Shown piece after piece: positions 62,660-64,000 of a DNA stretch of 64,000 nucleotides (positions are counted from its first letter, which is position 1; each line of letters begins with the position of its first letter). A program made the translations under genes and the position numbers. The notes under the pieces are model-generated. The model was not told where the DNA came from. It worked only from the letters and a program-made list of their open reading frames with translations, and did not search any database. This DNA comes from Cytobacillus praedii (lineage in GTDB: Bacteria; Bacillota; Bacilli; Bacillales; Cytobacillaceae). The DNA lies in NCBI RefSeq assembly GCF_001439605.1, contig NZ_LMBX01000001.1:291154-355153 (forward strand), written 5' to 3'.

Positions 62660-63109
62660 ATGAATGAAAAAGATGTTGAACTAGATACACTTAGAGTAGA
62701 GCTTTCTAGGTTCTTTTCGAGTCAAAAATACTTTATTGTCAAAAGCGAAGCTTCGGATCAAGGTGAATGTGATCATATATTTTTAAGTCCGCCATTACAT
62801 TCATTATTATCGAAGAAGGATATTGATTTTAATCATGAAAAATATACCTTTGGTGCGATACAAAGGGATAAAGACAAAATACGTCTCAGGTTTTATAAAC
62901 GAAATATTGATCATTATAAGGGATTGAGAAGTGTATTTGAAAAGTATAAATTAAAATCCCCTTTCTACAATCATAAGGACTCAAACGAGGCCTATTGTTT
63001 CGATTATTATATTGTTACCAAAAGCAAAAAGCCATTGATTGTTTCCGATCTGGAGTTATTAATAGAATACATAAGAAGAATTGTGATACTAGCAAAAAAG
63101 CATAAATGA
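62660..63109 (+). CDS. Hypothetical protein of the nuclease island
   Basis: 149 residues, soluble, Lys/Asp/Tyr-rich, with DHIFLSPPLHSLLSKKDIDF and a C-terminal helix. No family recognised. AAGGGAGG lies about 14 bases before the ATG, a long spacing. Third gene in a row of compact genes after two nucleases, so it may be a partner or immunity protein. Confidence 0.6.
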   Translation: MNEKDVELDTLRVELSRFFSSQKYFIVKSEASDQGECDHIFLSPPLHSLLSKKDIDFNHEKYTFGAIQRDKDKIRLRFYKRNIDHYKGLRSVFEKYKLKSPFYNHKDSNEAYCFDYYIVTKSKKPLIVSDLELLIEYIRRIVILAKKHK

Positions 63110-63171
63110 TAATTGCTTTACAAGTTATTTAGTCTAACTAATTTCCTATTACTGAGTTAGCTGTAATAGAA

Positions 63172-63213
63172 GGCATGGCGGTTGCAAGATAAGCAACCGC
63201 CTATACCTATGCC
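63172..63213. terminator. Two-part hairpin after the nuclease island
   Basis: GGCAT / ATGCC arms enclose a perfect GGCGGTTGC / GCAACCGCC 9-bp stem. No T-tract. It lies between converging genes. Confidence 0.6.
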
Positions 63214-63336
63214 GCAGAAAAAGCAGCGATAAAATGGAATATATTCTCTCGGATTAGGATCTTTTCTATGTATAAAAATAGTCCACCAGCTTGTAGCCTA
63301 ATCCACTTTCATCTCTTTTGTTAAAAATTAATGATT

Positions 63337-63792
63337 TCATAGCTTTGTCATGTCTTCAAGCTGTTCCGCTTGCTTAATTTTACAATTAAAGGCTGCTAGT
63401 TTGTTTCTGATGAGTTTCGTTCTGCCATTGCTATATAGGATGATGGTTTGTCGGTTGAGGCTTCTTGTTCTTTTGATGTGAACGGGGTTGTACCAGACGC
63501 ACTCACTATGCTTAGGTGATAGGGTGGGAAATATAACAATTCGATCAATTGGATTGACTAGAATGGGGCAATTATAGATATTGCCCAGCAGACTTCTGGC
63601 TGTCTTCGTGGCGCCCTTTAGATCATATCCAATGCATACAATGTTGTCTCTGATAATTTCAAGAGGTGATTTATCGACGAAGAAGGTCATTCCTGTTTCT
63701 GTTACGATGGTGCACAATTTTCCGTTGCGGTCATAATAACCTGTCATTTCCATGAACTGTTTGTTGATGGTATAGCGGCTTTCCATAAACAA
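63337..63792 (-). CDS. comK: ComK-family competence transcription factor
   Basis: 151 residues, shorter than B. subtilis ComK (192). Shared pattern: NGKLCTIVTETGMTFFVDKS, PLEI, IGYDLKGATKTAR, CPILVNPIDRIVIFPTLSP, HIKR and LYSNGRTKLIRN. ComK binds AAAAN5TTTT pairs in the minor groove and turns on DNA-uptake genes. The C-terminal ~40 residues used for degradation control in B. subtilis are missing. Start TTG 63792 lies 9 bases after AAAGGAG; ATG 63786 is possible. Confidence 0.85.
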   Translation of the reverse strand: MFMESRYTINKQFMEMTGYYDRNGKLCTIVTETGMTFFVDKSPLEIIRDNIVCIGYDLKGATKTARSLLGNIYNCPILVNPIDRIVIFPTLSPKHSECVWYNPVHIKRTRSLNRQTIILYSNGRTKLIRNKLAAFNCKIKQAEQLEDMTKL

Positions 63793-63822
63793 GCGAATCG
63801 ACTCCTTTATGTAAGATATTCA

Positions 63823-64000
63823 CTACTCCATTTGAACATTTAACCAATGTGGATCCTTCTCACGAATCCGTGCTCTTTCTGCATCCATCTCAATTTCCTT
63901 CATAAATTCAGAAGCATTCATACCAAGGGCTGCGGCAAGTGAGTTAATCGTGCTGAAAAGGGGCTCTTGTTGATCATTCTCAAGCAAACTAATAGTTTTT
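63823..64000 (-). CDS. XRE-family regulator, C-terminal part only
   Basis: The frame is open from the right edge for 58 codons, ending at TAG 63823-63825. It reads TISLLENDQQEPLFSTINSL then AAALGMNASEFMKEIEM, the second half of an XRE helix-turn-helix, and ends HWLNVQME. The gene starts beyond the window. It lies 30 bp upstream of comK on the same strand, so it may be co-transcribed with it. Confidence 0.8.
   Translation of the reverse strand, partial: KTISLLENDQQEPLFSTINSLAAALGMNASEFMKEIEMDAERARIREKDPHWLNVQME

Noticed and set aside
1-64000. tRNA, rRNA, insertion sequences, prophage
   Set aside because: No cloverleaf, rRNA segment, transposase or phage structural gene was recognised on reading both strands.

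Overview
The window is chromosomal DNA of an endospore-forming member of the Bacillaceae. The evidence is the conserved block murA - spoIID - spoIIQ - spoIIID - mbl - flhO - flhP - fabZ - ywpF - ssbB - ywqA/ywqB, with Bacillus-type ribosome binding sites and sporulation promoters. It is probably not B. subtilis itself, because it carries a proton-pumping complex I (nuo) operon and a cluster of SbsC-type S-layer genes. No rRNA, tRNA, CRISPR array, insertion sequence or prophage was seen.

Layout. 1-9.5 kb: 3' part of the nuo operon (nuoC, cut by the window edge, to nuoN) and its terminator; nuoEFG are absent. 9.5-11.5 kb: TetR repressor with an MFS exporter, under a perfect palindromic operator. 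11.9-24.8 kb: core cell-wall, sporulation, shape and flagellar genes (ywzB, ywmB, murA, spoIID, vanZ-like, spoIIQ, a chemoreceptor, a usd-like leader ORF with spoIIID, mbl, flhO, flhP, an EpuA-type membrane protein, fabZ). 25-32 kb: lipoprotein, ywpF, ssbB behind a ComK box, and the SNF2 helicase/SWIM pair ywqA/ywqB. 32.5-43 kb: accessory genes (WYL regulator, zinc-ribbon/effector protein, DinB, YwaD aminopeptidase, cupin, SMI1-like frameshifted gene, Nudix, L,D-transpeptidase). 43.6-60.6 kb: cell-surface region (S41 protease, secreted coiled-coil protein, three secreted Ig-like or small proteins, three SbsC-family S-layer proteins, a secreted beta-propeller). 61.2-63.1 kb: small nuclease island (HNH, GIY-YIG, unknown). 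63.3 kb to the end: a ComK-family gene behind the end of an XRE regulator.

The most unusual feature is a set of five intergenic tandem arrays with strict periods near whole numbers of DNA helical turns: 21 bp (14.7-15.3 kb), 20-21 bp (34.3 kb), 51 bp (37.1-37.4 kb) and 52 bp (26.8-27.15 kb and 31.86-32.4 kb). The two 52-bp arrays share the core GCGGTNACC, lie in opposite orientation, and bracket the ywqB-ywqA operon.

Genes that work together: nuoC-N form one respiratory complex. SpoIID, SpoIIQ and SpoIIID act in engulfment, the forespore channel and mother-cell transcription. Mbl and MurA build the wall. FlhO and FlhP build the flagellar rod/hook. ComK at the right end would be expected to act on the ComK box of ssbB 37 kb away. 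All calls are from reading the sequence; no database search was run.
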